Shown here one piece after another: positions 44,551 through 53,492 of a DNA stretch of 64,000 nt. The DNA comes from Microbacterium laevaniformans (GTDB lineage Bacteria > Actinomycetota > Actinomycetes > Actinomycetales > Microbacteriaceae), in assembly GCF_016907555.1 (NCBI RefSeq), contig NZ_JAFBCE010000001.1:1922001-1986000 (forward strand), written 5' to 3'. A program made the translations under genes and the position numbers. Positions within the stretch are counted from its first letter, which is position 1. Each line of letters starts with the position of its first letter. The notes under the pieces are model-generated. The model searched no databases and had not been told where the DNA came from. It worked only from the letters and a program-made list of their open reading frames with translations.

Positions 44551-44566
44551 TGCGCGCCGGCGCGCA
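44551..44566. promoter_or_regulatory. 16-base perfect palindrome TGCGCGCCGGCGCGCA
   Basis: Lies 37 bases upstream of the amidohydrolase ATG 44604, within the divergent gap to imuA'. It could be an operator or a chance GC-rich palindrome. Confidence 0.35.
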
Positions 44567-44603
44567 CATCTGCCCGAAACATGCGGCTGATAGGACGGAC
44601 GGC

Positions 44604-45959
44604 ATGACCGGATCGCTCATCCTCACCGGTGCCGCCCGCATCGTGGAACGCTTCGACGACCCCGCCCGCGACCGCGGCGGCGACCTCGTGATCCGCCGCG
44701 GACGGGTCACCACCGCGGCATCCGCACCGTCGCCGGACGAGAGCATCGACACCCTCGACGCGGACGGCGGCATCGTCACCCCCGGCCTCGTCAACGCGCA
44801 TCACCACCTGCTGCAGTCGGGCTTTCGCACCCTTCCCGGCACCCGCGGCGTGCCGATGCGCGAGTGGCTGCCGGCCATGGCCGCCGCCTACGCCGACGCC
44901 CGCATCGACGCGTCCCTGGTCGGTGCGACCGCCGGGGTCGGCGTGGCCGAGTCGCTGCTGAGCGGGGTGACGACGGTCGCCGACCATCAGCTCAACTGGC
45001 CCGACCCGGCGCGCAGCGACGACCCCGTCGGCGACACCGTGGCCATCGCGCGGGCGATCGCCGATGCCGCCGCGGCACTCGGCGCCCGGCTCGTGTTCGT
45101 CCGCGGCTCGGCGCGCGACGCGCCGGATGCCGCGGCGGCGAGCGCAGACGCCATCGTGCGCGCGCTGCTCCCCGAGGGTGCGGCATCCTCTCCGGGCGGT
45201 ACGAGCGCCGACGGCATGCTGCAGCTCGCCGTCGGTCCCGCCGGCGTGCACTCCGACAGCGAGGAGACCTTCCGCGCGTTGGGCGACGTCGCCCGACGCC
45301 ACGGGCTGCGCCGGCGCACCCAGGCCAACGAGCAGGTCGACACCGAGATCGCCCTGGCCCGCTACGGCCGGCGCCCCCTGGACCTCCTCGAGGAGTGGGG
45401 GTGGCTCGAACCGGGGGTGACGATCGCGCACCTGTGCGACGTCACCGACGACGAGATCGTGCGACTGGGCGCCGCCGGCATCACCGCGACCCACGCTCCG
45501 GGCTGCGACGTGCCGATGGGCTGGGGCATCGCTCCGGTGCGCCGCCTGCAGGAGGCCGGCATCGCCGTGGGGCTGGGGACCTCCGGGGGCGGCTCCAACG
45601 ACGCCGGGCACCTGCTCGCCGACGCGCGACTGGCGATGCAGGTGTCGGGTCTGGTCGGCGCCGCCCTCCCGGCCCGTGACGTGCTCGCCATGGCCACCTC
45701 GGGCGGCGCGAGCGGCCTCGGCCGCGCCGACCTCGGCATCCTGACCCCGGGCGCGGCGGGCGATCTCTGCGTCTGGGATGTCTCCGGGGTCGCCGACGCC
45801 GGAGTGGCCGACCCGGTCGCGGGCCTGCTCTGGGCCCATCCGGGACGCCGCCCTCGCCATGTCGTGGTCGGGGGACGCGTCGTCGTCCGCGACTACCGGC
45901 TGGTCACCGCCGACGAAGACGCCCTCACCGCGGCCCTCCGGGAGCGCGTCGGCCGGTGA
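44604..45959 (+). CDS. Amidohydrolase (8-oxoguanine deaminase/atrazine-hydrolase-like) with altered metal site
   Basis: 451 residues with the full barrel order. The HxH site is present (VNAHHHLLQSGF). The strand-5 ligand, normally in H-x-H-L-A-E, reads TQANEQ; the strand-6 His is kept (IAHLCD). The strand-8 Asp, normally in GLGxDGSASND, reads GLGTSGGGSND, with Ser in place of Asp. Two of the usual zinc ligands or catalytic residues thus appear replaced, so the reaction may differ or be lost. It heads the catabolic locus and converges on the VanB-type reductase gene. Confidence 0.8.
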   Translation: MTGSLILTGAARIVERFDDPARDRGGDLVIRRGRVTTAASAPSPDESIDTLDADGGIVTPGLVNAHHHLLQSGFRTLPGTRGVPMREWLPAMAAAYADARIDASLVGATAGVGVAESLLSGVTTVADHQLNWPDPARSDDPVGDTVAIARAIADAAAALGARLVFVRGSARDAPDAAAASADAIVRALLPEGAASSPGGTSADGMLQLAVGPAGVHSDSEETFRALGDVARRHGLRRRTQANEQVDTEIALARYGRRPLDLLEEWGWLEPGVTIAHLCDVTDDEIVRLGAAGITATHAPGCDVPMGWGIAPVRRLQEAGIAVGLGTSGGGSNDAGHLLADARLAMQVSGLVGAALPARDVLAMATSGGASGLGRADLGILTPGAAGDLCVWDVSGVADAGVADPVAGLLWAHPGRRPRHVVVGGRVVVRDYRLVTADEDALTAALRERVGR

Positions 45960-45986
45960 GCGTCGCGGCGCCGTTCCGGCATCGCG

Positions 45987-46988
45987 TCAGGCGTCGAGCA
46001 CGATCCGCGGGCACGCTGCGCGCGAGACGCACACCATCATGACCGCGCTCTGCTCGCGCTCGAGCGGCGTGAGCACGGAGTCGCGGTGCTCGATCTCGCC
46101 CTCCAGGACGGGCACCTCGCAGGTGCCGCACGTCCCCCGACGGCAGCTGGAGAGCACCATCGTCGTGGGGCTCTGCTCCTCGATCGCCTCCAGCACCGAC
46201 TGCCCGGGTTGCACGGTCACGATGTCGCCCGACAGGGCGAGCTCGACCTCGAACGGATCCGGCCAGACGGGCTCGCCGTACTCGATCGCCTCGAACCGCT
46301 CGACGTGCAGCGCTGCGGCGCGGCCGGCGGCTTCGAAACCGTCCTCGAGGGCGGCGATCAGCCGGGCGGGTCCGCACGCGTAGACCGGACCGCCGTCACT
46401 CGCGGCATCCACCAGCCCGGCCACATCCAGACGCGCCCCGCTGTCGGCGGGGTACAGACGCACCCGCCCCGCACCGCCGTCGAGCGCGCGCAGCTCGTCG
46501 ACGAATGCCATCGTCGACAGCGACCGGCCGGCGTAGTCGAGGGTCCACTCCGCTCCGGCCCGCGCCGCCGCCCGGACCATGCCGAGAAGGGGCGTGATCC
46601 CGATGCCCCCGGCGACGAAGCGGTGGGTGACGGCGGGAACGATCTCGTACGCGAAGTGGTTGCGCGGTCCGCGCACGCGCAGGCGCTGCCCCACCTGCAC
46701 CTCCTCGTGCACCCGTACCGATCCGCCCCGTCCCTCGTCTTCGCGCAGCACCGCGACCCGCCAGGTGGAGCGGTCGGCCGCGTCGCCGCAGAGCGAGTAC
46801 TGCCGTTCGACGCGCTCGGCCGCGGGCACGCGCGCGTCGGAGAAGATCAGATCGACGTGCGATCCGGGCTCCCACGCCGGCAGATCGCGGCCGTTGTGCG
46901 CGACGAGGTCCAGCGCCACGATCCCGTCGGCCAGCACGGTGCGGGCGGCGACCACGAGATCGCGTTCGACGTCACTGAAGTAGCTCAT
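45987..46988 (-). CDS. PDR/VanB-family oxidoreductase (FMN reductase with 2Fe-2S ferredoxin domain)
   Basis: 333 residues from ATG 46988. In order: flavin domain (EPGSHVDLIFSD, RQYSLCGD with RxYS), NAD domain (VAGGIGITPLLGM, YACGPARLI) and a C-terminal plant-type 2Fe-2S domain with Cys in SSCRRGTCGTCEV plus a distal CVSRA. Such proteins feed NAD(P)H electrons to a Rieske oxygenase, for example in O- or N-demethylation. No oxygenase gene is in the window. It is divergent from the next amidohydrolase, sharing a gap with a palindromic operator. Confidence 0.88.
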   Translation of the reverse strand: MSYFSDVERDLVVAARTVLADGIVALDLVAHNGRDLPAWEPGSHVDLIFSDARVPAAERVERQYSLCGDAADRSTWRVAVLREDEGRGGSVRVHEEVQVGQRLRVRGPRNHFAYEIVPAVTHRFVAGGIGITPLLGMVRAAARAGAEWTLDYAGRSLSTMAFVDELRALDGGAGRVRLYPADSGARLDVAGLVDAASDGGPVYACGPARLIAALEDGFEAAGRAAALHVERFEAIEYGEPVWPDPFEVELALSGDIVTVQPGQSVLEAIEEQSPTTMVLSSCRRGTCGTCEVPVLEGEIEHRDSVLTPLEREQSAVMMVCVSRAACPRIVLDA

Positions 46989-47128
46989 GGCTCCCACTCT
47001 CTCCGCTCGCGCAGCGCCCCCGCGTGCGAGGGCGGCGACCGGCCGCACTCTTCGCGCGGATTTAACACGGCCGCAATCCCGACAGGCCTGGCAGGAAACA
47101 CGTCGAGCGTTTACTGATTCTCACCCGA

Positions 47129-47145
47129 TGTTGGCCATACCAACA
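47129..47145. promoter_or_regulatory. Operator TGTTGG-N5-CCAACA, copy 1
   Basis: Perfect 6-base arms in the divergent gap between the reductase and the cytosine deaminase-like gene, 39 bases before ATG 47185. The same palindrome with the same 5-base spacer occurs at 52285-52301, 36 bases before another operon start. Confidence 0.65.
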
Positions 47146-47184
47146 ACACACCGTGTCACCACAGACCCCGAGGAGGACGACCGT

Positions 47185-48498
47185 ATGGATGCCGAACTCC
47201 TCGAGCCGGGCCAGCGCATCGCGGCCCTGACGGGGCTCACTCCGGCCGGCGACGTCGGCGGGACGCTGGCCTTCGCCGACGGCCTCATCGTCGACGCCGG
47301 TGCCGACGCCCGGGCGGCGGGCAGGGGCGAGGGCGCCGGGGAGCGCACCGCCGAGACGGTCGATGCGACGGGCTGGATCGCCCTGCCGCCCCTGGCGGAT
47401 CTGCACGCGCACCTCGACAAGGGCTACACCTGGACCTCGTTCGGCCAGCCCGAGGGATCGCTCGACGACGCGATCGCGTGCTGGATCGACCACGGCGAGA
47501 AGCACTCCTCCGCCGACATCAAGGCCGCAGCCCGGCGGCACCTGGTGGCCGCGCTGCACGCCGGTGTCACGGCCGTGCGCTCGCACACGAACTACCACCT
47601 GGGCGACGATCCCCTCCGCGGAGTGCGCGCCCTCATCGAGCTGCGCGACGAGTTCGCCGGCGTCGTCGATCTTCAGGTCGTCGCCAGCCCCGGCGCCTCG
47701 GACGGTCCCGACGACCTGGGACGCGCCGCGGTGGCCCTGGGCATCGACCTCATCGGGGGCTTTCCGCACCTCGCCGAGGACCCCCGCGCCGATCTGGAGC
47801 GCAACGCCGCCTTCGCCGAAGAGTTCGGCCTCGGCATGGACCTGCACACCGACGAGACGCTCGACGCGGCATCCACGGGTCTCGCCGAGCTCGCCGCCCG
47901 CACGCGGCACTGGCCTGCCGGCGTGATCCGCTCGGCGGGGCACTGCGTGAGCCTGTCCATGCAGGATGCCGAGACCCGCGCCCGCACCCTCGCGGCCGTC
48001 GCCGAGGCCGGCGTCTCGATCATCACCAACCCGCTGACCAACCTCTACCTGCAGGGCTGGCAGCACCCGGTCGCCACGCCCCGCGGCATCCCTCCGCTGC
48101 GCGAGATCCTCGCCGCCGGCATCACGCTGGCCGCCGGCGGCGACAACGTGCAGGACCCGTTCAATCCGCTGGGCAATGCCGACATGGTCGATGTCGCCTC
48201 CGAGCTCGTCGTCGCGGGCCACCTCGCGCCCGCCGAAGCCTGGCACGTCAGCTCGAACGGCGGACGCGCCGCATTCGGACTGCCCCCGGCGCGAGGACGC
48301 GTCGGCGACGTCGCCGACGTCGTGCTCGTGCGCGCCGCACACACCGCCGAGGCCCTCGCCGAGCGCGCGCCCGACCGCATCGTCATCCGCGACGGGCGCG
48401 TGATCGCCGTCCGCCGCCGCGTGGTGAGCAGCGTGCTCGACCTGCGCGCCCTGCCGACCCCGCCCTCCGCCCCGACCTCCGAGGGAGCACTGCTATGA
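47185..48498 (+). CDS. Cytosine deaminase-like amidohydrolase
   Basis: 437 residues from ATG 47185 with AGGAGG upstream. The metal site is complete: LHAHLDKGYTW (HxH), MDLHTDETLD (His and Glu), SAGHCVSL (His) and GGDNVQDPFNPLGNAD (Asp), which follows CodA-type cytosine/creatinine deaminases. The QDPF-PLG motif is typical of the CodA branch. It probably deaminates or opens a cyclic amidine or pyrimidine. Its stop overlaps the ABC ATPase start (ATGA), so import and first step are coupled. Confidence 0.85.
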   Translation: MDAELLEPGQRIAALTGLTPAGDVGGTLAFADGLIVDAGADARAAGRGEGAGERTAETVDATGWIALPPLADLHAHLDKGYTWTSFGQPEGSLDDAIACWIDHGEKHSSADIKAAARRHLVAALHAGVTAVRSHTNYHLGDDPLRGVRALIELRDEFAGVVDLQVVASPGASDGPDDLGRAAVALGIDLIGGFPHLAEDPRADLERNAAFAEEFGLGMDLHTDETLDAASTGLAELAARTRHWPAGVIRSAGHCVSLSMQDAETRARTLAAVAEAGVSIITNPLTNLYLQGWQHPVATPRGIPPLREILAAGITLAAGGDNVQDPFNPLGNADMVDVASELVVAGHLAPAEAWHVSSNGGRAAFGLPPARGRVGDVADVVLVRAAHTAEALAERAPDRIVIRDGRVIAVRRRVVSSVLDLRALPTPPSAPTSEGALL

Positions 48499-49289
48499 GC
48501 ACCACCATCGATCCGACCGTCGCGCCTGCCACCGCCGCGACAGCGGTGGACACCACCACCGCGCCGACTCTCGCCTTCACCGACGTCGCCAAGGTCTTCG
48601 CCACCGGCACCCGTGCCCTGGAAGGCGTCTCGATCGACGTCCGTCCCGGCGAGTTCGTGTCGGTGGTCGGCCCCTCCGGCTGCGGAAAGTCGACCCTGCT
48701 GCGCCTGGCTGCCGGCCTCGACGACGCCACCGAGGGAGTGGTCGACGTCCGCGCCGACACGACGAGCTTCGTCTTCCAGGAGGCGACCCTGCTCGAGTGG
48801 CGGACGGCCCAGCGCAACGTCGAACTGGTCGGCGAGCTCGCCGGTGTCGGGGCGGCCGAGCGCCGCCGTCGCGCCGCGGAGGCGCTCGAACTGGTCGGCC
48901 TGAAGGGCTTCGAGAACCAGCACCCGCGGGCGTTGTCCGGCGGCATGCGCATGCGCGTCTCGATCGCGCGCGCGCTGGTCGCCGAGCCGCAGCTCGCCCT
49001 GTTCGACGAACCGTTCGGCGCCCTCGACGAGATCACACGTCTGAAGATGCAGACCGAGCTGCAACGCCTGTTCCAGCTCAAAGGGTTCGCCGCGATGTTC
49101 ATCACGCACTCGATCTCCGAAGCCGTCTACCTCTCCAGCCGCGTGCTCGTGATGAGCGGTCGCCCCGGCCGCATCGTCGACGACATCGAACTGCCCTGGT
49201 CCTACCCCCGATCCCCCGAGCTGCGCTACGAACCCGAGTTCGGACGCATCGTCGGACACCTCTCGCACGCTTTGGAGGCGCACTCGTGA
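48495..49289 (+). CDS. ABC importer ATP-binding protein (nitrate/sulfonate/taurine type)
   Basis: 264 residues: Walker A GPSGCGKST, Q-loop FVFQEATLLEW, signature ALSGGMRMRVSIARAL, Walker B LALFDEPFGALDE and H-loop ITHSISEA. The signature MRMR and short Q-loop match the SsuB/TauB/ThiZ group. The first about 30 residues are a low-complexity Thr/Ala tail. It overlaps the deaminase-like gene by four bases and the permease start (GTGA) by four. Confidence 0.92.
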   Translation: MSTTIDPTVAPATAATAVDTTTAPTLAFTDVAKVFATGTRALEGVSIDVRPGEFVSVVGPSGCGKSTLLRLAAGLDDATEGVVDVRADTTSFVFQEATLLEWRTAQRNVELVGELAGVGAAERRRRAAEALELVGLKGFENQHPRALSGGMRMRVSIARALVAEPQLALFDEPFGALDEITRLKMQTELQRLFQLKGFAAMFITHSISEAVYLSSRVLVMSGRPGRIVDDIELPWSYPRSPELRYEPEFGRIVGHLSHALEAHS

Positions 49290-50230
49290 GCCAGAACCTC
49301 GCCCTGAAGGCCCCGGCCTCGCTCGCCGACACGTCCGCGTCCGGCTCGCCCGCCTCATCGGCGGCGGATGCCGCGGCATCCGCCGAGACCACGACCGCCT
49401 CGATGGCCGCCCGTCGCCCCCGCGCCCGCAGTGCCGGATCGGTCACCCGCGGCGCCTGGTCACGTGCCATGCCGATCATCGCGGCGCTGATCGGCATCAT
49501 CGCGATCTGGTACGCCGTGTCGTACCTGCTGCTCAGCGAGAGCCGCCGCTTCCTGCTGCCGCCTCCCCACCAGGTGCTGGCCGAGACGATCGGCAACGAC
49601 AAGGTGATCGGCCCGATGATCGCCGCACTCGGTCAGACCATCACCGTCGCCCTCATCGGCCTCGCGATCGCCGTCCTGATCGGCATGGGGTGGGCGATCG
49701 TCATGTCGCAGTGGACCCTCGCCGAGAAGATCCTCTACCCGTACGCCGTCATCCTGCAGACGATCCCGATCCTCGCGCTCACGCCGCTGATCGGCATCTG
49801 GATGGGCTACGGGCTTCCCGCCCGCATCGTGGTCTGCGTCATCATCGCGGTGTTCCCGATGATCTCCAACACGCTGTTCGGCCTGCAGTCGGCCACGCCC
49901 GCGGCCCACGACCTGTTCACGCTGCAGAAGGCCACGAAGTGGCAGCGGATGACGAAGCTCATGCTGCCCGCGGCCATCCCGTCGATCTTCACGGGCCTGC
50001 GCCAATCGGCCGGCCTCGCCGTCATCGGCGCCATCGTCGGAGACTTCTTCTTCCAGCAGGGCAGCCAGGGCATCGGTGGGCTGCTGCGCACCTACACGCT
50101 GCGCCTGAACATGGAGCCGCTGTTCCTCGCGATCATCTTCACGGCTCTGTTCGGTGTGATCGTCTTCTCGATCTTCGCCGCGCTCGATCGCGTGGTGGTC
50201 GGTCGTCTGTTCGGCGTCGCCACCCGCTGA
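49286..50230 (+). CDS. ABC importer permease (nitrate/sulfonate/taurine type)
   Basis: 314 residues from GTG 49286. An Ala/Ser-rich N-terminal tail of about 60 residues precedes six membrane helices. The EAA loop region is seen in DLFTLQKATKWQRMTKLMLPAAIPSIFTGLRQSAGLAVIG. It pairs with the ATPase before it and the binding protein after it. Confidence 0.9.
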   Translation: MSQNLALKAPASLADTSASGSPASSAADAAASAETTTASMAARRPRARSAGSVTRGAWSRAMPIIAALIGIIAIWYAVSYLLLSESRRFLLPPPHQVLAETIGNDKVIGPMIAALGQTITVALIGLAIAVLIGMGWAIVMSQWTLAEKILYPYAVILQTIPILALTPLIGIWMGYGLPARIVVCVIIAVFPMISNTLFGLQSATPAAHDLFTLQKATKWQRMTKLMLPAAIPSIFTGLRQSAGLAVIGAIVGDFFFQQGSQGIGGLLRTYTLRLNMEPLFLAIIFTALFGVIVFSIFAALDRVVVGRLFGVATR

Positions 50231-50313
50231 GCCCCTCTTCTTTCCCTCCCTGCACCACGAATACGCACCACCCGTCTGTCCGCACCGCACCCGAAGCCTT
50301 CCAGGAGGACACC

Positions 50314-51519
50314 GTGTCACAGCCCGCTTTTCTCTCCCGCCGCGTGATCGCACGCACCGTCGCGATCGGCGCGCTCGCCGCCACGGTCGCCGCCGTCGCG
50401 GGATGTTCCAGCACCGACGCCGCGGCTCCGGCGACCACCTCCGCGGCGACCACCGCCGAGAAGGGCGGCCCCCTCGACCTCGCGAGCGTCTGCCCGGCGA
50501 CCGTCGTCATGCAGCAGGACTGGCAGCCCGAGTCGGAGCACGGCGCCATGTACAACCTCGTCGGCGACGGGTACACCGTCGACACCGACAAGAAGACCGT
50601 CACCGGCCCGCTCGTGGTCAACGGCACCGACACCGGTGTCAAGATCGAGGTGCGCTCCGGCGGCCCCGCGGTCAACTTCCAGCCGGTGCCCGCGCTCATG
50701 TATCTCGACACCGACATCCTGATCGGCGCCGTCAACACCGACGCGGCCATCGTCGCCAACGCCGACCAGCCCACCGTCGCGGTGACCTCGCAGCTGACCT
50801 TCAGCCCGCAGATCCTCATGTGGGACCCGGCGAGCCACAACGGCGCGACGACGATCAAGGAGGCCGCGTCCGGCGGTGACCCGATCGTCACCTCCGGCGA
50901 CGTGATCCCGAACCTCCTGCTCTCGCAGGGCATCATCACGAAGTCGCAGATCGACACGAGCTACGAGGGCACCCCGCAGCGCTTCGTCTCCGACCCGAAG
51001 ATCCTGCAGCAGGGCTTCGCGACCGCCGAGCCCTACATCTACAAGAACGAGATCTCGCAGTGGGGCAAGGACGTCGGCTACCAGCTGCTGTCCGAGCTCG
51101 GCTACAACATCTACCCCGAGCCGCTCGCGGTGCGAAAGGCCGACGTCACCGACAAGGCCGACTGCCTGAAGAAGCTCGTCCCGATCATGCAGCAGTCGCA
51201 GATCGACTTCCTCAACGCGCCCGAGCACGGCAACGCCGTGATCCTCGACCTCGTCGAGAAGTACGACACGGGCTGGACCTACTCCGAGGGCGTCGCGCAG
51301 TTCTCCGTCGAGCAGCAGAAGAAGCTGGGGCTCGTCGCCAACGACAAGGCATCGGGCGTGTTCGGTCAGTTCGACCCCGACCGTATGGCGTCGATCGTGA
51401 AGGACTTCACGCCCTTCCTCGTCACCGCCGGCAGCATCACGCAGGCCGCCGCGTCGGCGATCGATCCGTCCGAGCTCTACACGAACCAGTTCATCGACAC
51501 GTCGATCAAGATGAACTGA
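50314..51519 (+). CDS. ABC importer substrate-binding lipoprotein
   Basis: 401 residues from GTG 50314 with AGGAGG upstream. The signal peptide ends at lipobox AVAGC. The mature part has a type II binding-protein profile (LDLASVCPATVVMQQDWQPESEHG, SGDVIPNLLLSQGII, ATAEPYIYKNE) similar to NMT1/ThiY-like proteins that bind pyrimidines, taurine or aromatic acids. The AMYNLVGDGY region is expected in the ligand cleft. The substrate is not known; the adjacent deaminase-like enzyme suggests a nitrogen heterocycle. Confidence 0.85.
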   Translation: MSQPAFLSRRVIARTVAIGALAATVAAVAGCSSTDAAAPATTSAATTAEKGGPLDLASVCPATVVMQQDWQPESEHGAMYNLVGDGYTVDTDKKTVTGPLVVNGTDTGVKIEVRSGGPAVNFQPVPALMYLDTDILIGAVNTDAAIVANADQPTVAVTSQLTFSPQILMWDPASHNGATTIKEAASGGDPIVTSGDVIPNLLLSQGIITKSQIDTSYEGTPQRFVSDPKILQQGFATAEPYIYKNEISQWGKDVGYQLLSELGYNIYPEPLAVRKADVTDKADCLKKLVPIMQQSQIDFLNAPEHGNAVILDLVEKYDTGWTYSEGVAQFSVEQQKKLGLVANDKASGVFGQFDPDRMASIVKDFTPFLVTAGSITQAAASAIDPSELYTNQFIDTSIKMN

Positions 51520-51530
51520 CCGTCCTCACT

Positions 51531-51570
51531 GCCGATGCCCTGACTCCCTCCGCGGGGTCAGGGCATCGGC
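51531..51570 (+). terminator. Hairpin after the ABC importer operon
   Basis: GCCGATGCCCTGAC (51531-51544) pairs perfectly with 51557-51570; no long T-run follows. It lies between convergent genes and may serve both. Confidence 0.7.
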
Positions 51571-51576
51571 GTGTTC

Positions 51577-52185
51577 TCAGAGCGTCGCGGTCACCCGCTC
51601 TGCCACCGCGTCCAGGCGGGCAGCGGCCTGCTCCGCCCGCTCCCCCGCGGCGCGCAGCCGCTGCAGGGTCGGAGCGTCGACTCCCGCAGCGGCGGCGCTC
51701 GTGGTGTTCCCACGGATGTTGACGGCGGTCGAGCGGATGCCGCAGGCGAGCATTCGCGCCGCGACGGCGACATCGGGGGCCAGACGCGCCTCGCCGAAAC
51801 GCTCCAGCCAGAGGAGGGGCCCGTCCAGGGATGCCGCGAGCGCGACCAGATCGGCACCGGCATCCGCAGCGGCGACGGTGGCGGCGCGCAGCGCCCCGTC
51901 ACGCTCGGGGTCGTCGGTCGGGCGCCGGAAGGCGGCGACGAGCAGGCCCGACATCCGCCCGTCGTGCTCCGCGGCGGCGAGCGCTTCGCCGCGCACCCGG
52001 GTCGCCGTGGCGACGAGCTCCGCCGCCGCGTCTGCCCGGACGTACCCGGCCGCCATGGCGACCAGGGCGGCACCGGTGGCGATGACGATCCCGGCGGCGG
52101 CGCCCCCACCGGGATCGGGCACGGGCGCGGACAGCTTCTCCAGCCAGTCGTCGAGGCGGGAGGCGGCAAGCTCGGACATCGGCAT
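51577..52185 (-). CDS. Cyclodeaminase/cyclohydrolase-family protein (FtcD-like)
   Basis: 202 residues from ATG 52185. SELAASRLDDWLEKLSAPVPDPGGGAAAGIVIATGAALVAM is the diagnostic start of formiminotetrahydrofolate cyclodeaminase-like proteins; the rest is all-helical (DAGADLVALAASLDGP, NIRGNTTSAAAAGVDA). The family converts formimino- or methenyl-tetrahydrofolate derivatives. TAGAGT 7 bases before the ATG suggests a leaderless transcript. It is divergent from two methylenetetrahydrofolate reductase-like genes, pointing to folate-bound one-carbon metabolism. Confidence 0.85.
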   Translation of the reverse strand: MPMSELAASRLDDWLEKLSAPVPDPGGGAAAGIVIATGAALVAMAAGYVRADAAAELVATATRVRGEALAAAEHDGRMSGLLVAAFRRPTDDPERDGALRAATVAAADAGADLVALAASLDGPLLWLERFGEARLAPDVAVAARMLACGIRSTAVNIRGNTTSAAAAGVDAPTLQRLRAAGERAEQAAARLDAVAERVTATL

Positions 52186-52192
52186 GGGCCTC

Positions 52193-52198
52193 ACTCTA
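52193..52198 (-). promoter_or_regulatory. -10 box of the cyclodeaminase-family gene (leaderless)
   Basis: TAGAGT on the reverse strand, 7 bases from ATG 52185. Confidence 0.5.
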
Positions 52199-52284
52199 GG
52201 GCCCGTGCACCGCGTGATTTCGCGCCGACATCGACGCACACGCGACCGTAACACCGGCGAAACGGCCGGCTCCTACAGTGGCAT

Positions 52285-52301
52285 TGTTGGCGAGGCCAAC
52301 A
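52285..52301. promoter_or_regulatory. Operator TGTTGG-N5-CCAACA, copy 2
   Basis: Same arms and spacing as 47129-47145. It begins 6 bases downstream of a TACAGT -10-like hexamer (52274-52279), a repressing position, and lies 36 bases before GTG 52338. Confidence 0.65.
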
Positions 52302-52337
52302 TCGCCGGACCGATCCACGAACGCGAGAGGAGCACCC

Positions 52338-53492
52338 GTGACCGCTCCCCTGCGCCTGCGCGAAACAACACGGCGTTGCCCGAAGCGCATGGTCCACGGG
52401 CCCTGCGGCGGTGTCGCGATCGACGGCGGCTGCGAAGTGCCCGGCATCCGATGCTCGTTCGTCGATGACGCCGCGGTGCTGCGTCATCTGGAGTTCTCCA
52501 CCGCAGAGGTGGACGCCCCGGTCGCCGCCCGCGACAGCGGCGACGCGCTGCCGGTCCTGCCGCGAGGAGAGGCGTCGACGGCGTTCGCGGCCCTGGTCGA
52601 CGCGGGTGCGGTCATCACGGCCGACCTCCCGGTGCGCTCCACCGACCCGGCCGTCATCACCGAGGCGGGCGTGCGACTGCAAGAGCTGACCGCCGTGATC
52701 GCCGGCGAGCCGCCGGGGCTGAGCGATGCGCTCAGTCCCACCCACAAGGCCCTCCTGCTCGCCGCCGCCGGATCGCGTGTGGTGGCCGGTCTCACCTGCC
52801 GCGACCGCAACCGGGTGGCGATCGAGGGAGAGCTGGCCGCCCTCGCCGACCTGGGCGTGTCCGGCGTGCTCGCCGTGACCGGCGATCACCCTGCCTCCAC
52901 CGCCCTCCCGCAGGCGCAGCCAGTCTTCGACCTCGACGCGACACGTCTGACGGCTCTCGCCCGCCGGGCCGGGCTCTTCGTCGCGGTCGCCGAACAGCCC
53001 TCCGCACCGCCCGTCGACTACCGTCCCACCCGTCTCGCCCGCAAAGCGCAGGCCGGGGCGGAACTCGGCATCCTGAACCTCTGCGGCGGTCTCGACGAGA
53101 TCCGCCGCTTCACCGCCGCCCTCGCGACGACGGCGGCCCCCGTGCCGGTCCTCGTGTCGGTGCCGGTGCTCATCTCCGTCGCGACGGCCCGACGACTGGC
53201 CGCGCTTCCCGGGGTCGGCCTGCCGGACGAGCTCGTCAGGGCAGTGGCCGGCGCCGATGACCCGGTGGACGCCGGTATCGCCGCCGCGGTCGCGTGGGCG
53301 CGCCGCGCGCTCGCGATCCCCGGCGTCGTCGGCATCCACCTGTCGGCGATCGCCGCCGCCTCCGCTCCGACTGTCGGGGCGGCGAATGCCGCAGAGCTCG
53401 CCGCGGTCGACGCGCTGGCATCGGCGGCCTCGCGGCTTCGGACCGCGATCTCCGCCGACACGATCACCGCCGAGACGGCGGGCACCGCATGA
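52338..53492 (+). CDS. Methylenetetrahydrofolate reductase-like protein with N-terminal MetV-type Cys motif (first copy)
   Basis: 384 residues from GTG 52338 (GAGAGGAG upstream). The N-terminus has CPKRMVHGPCGGVAIDGGCEV followed by GIRCSF, the cysteine-rich motif of the MTHFR C-terminal-like (MetV) domain. The barrel part carries LTCRDRNRVAIEGELAALADLGVSGVLAVTGDHP, matching the FAD/folate-binding strands of MetF. Domain order is reversed relative to MetF-MTHFR_C fusions. It likely handles a methylene- or methyl-tetrahydrofolate step. The ATG of the second copy overlaps its stop. Confidence 0.75.
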   Translation: MTAPLRLRETTRRCPKRMVHGPCGGVAIDGGCEVPGIRCSFVDDAAVLRHLEFSTAEVDAPVAARDSGDALPVLPRGEASTAFAALVDAGAVITADLPVRSTDPAVITEAGVRLQELTAVIAGEPPGLSDALSPTHKALLLAAAGSRVVAGLTCRDRNRVAIEGELAALADLGVSGVLAVTGDHPASTALPQAQPVFDLDATRLTALARRAGLFVAVAEQPSAPPVDYRPTRLARKAQAGAELGILNLCGGLDEIRRFTAALATTAAPVPVLVSVPVLISVATARRLAALPGVGLPDELVRAVAGADDPVDAGIAAAVAWARRALAIPGVVGIHLSAIAAASAPTVGAANAAELAAVDALASAASRLRTAISADTITAETAGTA

